A stretch of 5,448 nucleotides of DNA, taken from CAYMZB01 sp964394845. Lineage in GTDB: Bacteria; Patescibacteriota; Microgenomatia; Daviesbacterales; UBA10151. The translations under genes were made by a program, and so were the position numbers. Numbering within the stretch: position 1 is the stretch's first letter; each line of letters begins with the position of its first letter. The notes beneath the pieces were generated by a model, which worked only from the letters and a program-made list of their open reading frames with translations, did no database searches and had not been told where the DNA came from. The stretch is from NCBI GenBank assembly GCA_964394845.1, contig CAYMZB010000005.1, positions 1 through 5,448 of the forward strand, given 5' to 3'. Shown in pieces: positions 5,253-5,448 of this stretch.

Positions 5253-5448
5253 TTGAGAGTTACCATCTTTATCAATTCTTCAAATGAAATGAACTTTGTC
5301 TCCTTTTCTGATCTTTTTTTAACTTCAAGCTTATCAGTAGTCTTTTTAGATATAACTACTCTATACGGAATTCCTATTAAATCTGCGTCTGCAAACTTGG
5401 CCCCTGCAGAAATACCTATCCTATCATCAAACAACACCTCAATCCCTT
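5249..5448 (-). CDS. proS: Prolyl-tRNA synthetase, C-terminal end only
   Basis: This class II aminoacyl-tRNA synthetase charges tRNA-Pro. Only the last 65 codons or so are present; the frame is open to the right edge (GIEVLFDDR...), so the GTG at 5435-5437 is an internal valine and not a start. The visible part is the end of the class IIa anticodon-binding domain: GIEVLFDDR, then GAKFADADLIGIPYRVVI, the pattern that separates ProRS from ThrRS, HisRS and GlyRS, then a basic EVKKRSEKE strand and a final helix ending at TGA. The loop between DDR and KFAD (IGISAGA) is one residue longer than E. coli's KERPGV-type loop, which I associate with CPR-type ProRS. The bulk of the gene, including the catalytic core, lies outside the window. 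No terminator follows, and tig begins 46 nt downstream. Confidence 0.9.
   Translation of the reverse strand, partial: GIEVLFDDRIGISAGAKFADADLIGIPYRVVISKKTTDKLEVKKRSEKETKFISFEELIKMVTLN

Noticed and set aside
5249..5437. A 62-residue free-standing protein starting at 5437
   Set aside because: The codon at 5435-5437 is GTG and the frame stays open to the window edge with ProRS residues GIE before it, so this is the tail of proS.

Overview
This is a compact, AT-rich stretch of bacterial chromosome with all eight recognisable genes on the minus strand. Read in the direction of transcription (high to low coordinates) they are proS (3' end only), tig, a HIT-family gene, rpsU, yqeY, ybeY, dnaX and glyA (N-terminal 85% or so). 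Short intergenic gaps, stop/start overlaps, reduced proteins (trigger factor without its PPIase domain, a YbeY that ends at its last metal ligand), scarce Shine-Dalgarno sequences and the style of the ProRS and SHMT sequences all suggest a streamlined genome, most likely a Candidate Phyla Radiation (Patescibacteria, perhaps Microgenomates-like) bacterium. That placement is inference from residue patterns, not a search result. UGA works as a stop (proS ends on it at a sensible place), so the UGA=Gly code of some CPR lineages is not supported.

Layout: 5249-5448 is the prolyl-tRNA synthetase C-terminus. A 46-nt gap with a possible weak promoter leads into tig (4132-5202), whose stop codon directly abuts the HIT gene start (TAA-ATG). 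A 29-nt gap holds a possible extended -10 element and the only consensus Shine-Dalgarno of the window, serving rpsU, which begins with TTG. rpsU overlaps yqeY by 11 nt, yqeY is 12 nt from ybeY, and ybeY overlaps dnaX by 8 nt, so these four genes look translationally coupled. dnaX and glyA are separated by 97-99 nt that is almost wholly structured: a 57-bp imperfect palindrome, a GTTTAC motif repeated three times at an exact 15-bp period, and three tandem AGTCAAG heptamers.

Functionally this is a housekeeping block: tRNA charging (ProRS), nascent-chain folding (trigger factor), ribosome assembly and 16S maturation (bS21, YbeY), a tRNA-amidotransferase-like accessory protein (YqeY), the replication clamp loader (DnaX) and one-carbon metabolism (SHMT). 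I see no phage, CRISPR, transposase, toxin or defence genes, and no clearly new multi-gene system. The points most worth a second look are the strong SD reserved for rpsU, the PPIase-less trigger factor, the structured dnaX-glyA spacer, and a correctly phased A_AAA_AAG slippery heptamer in dnaX.
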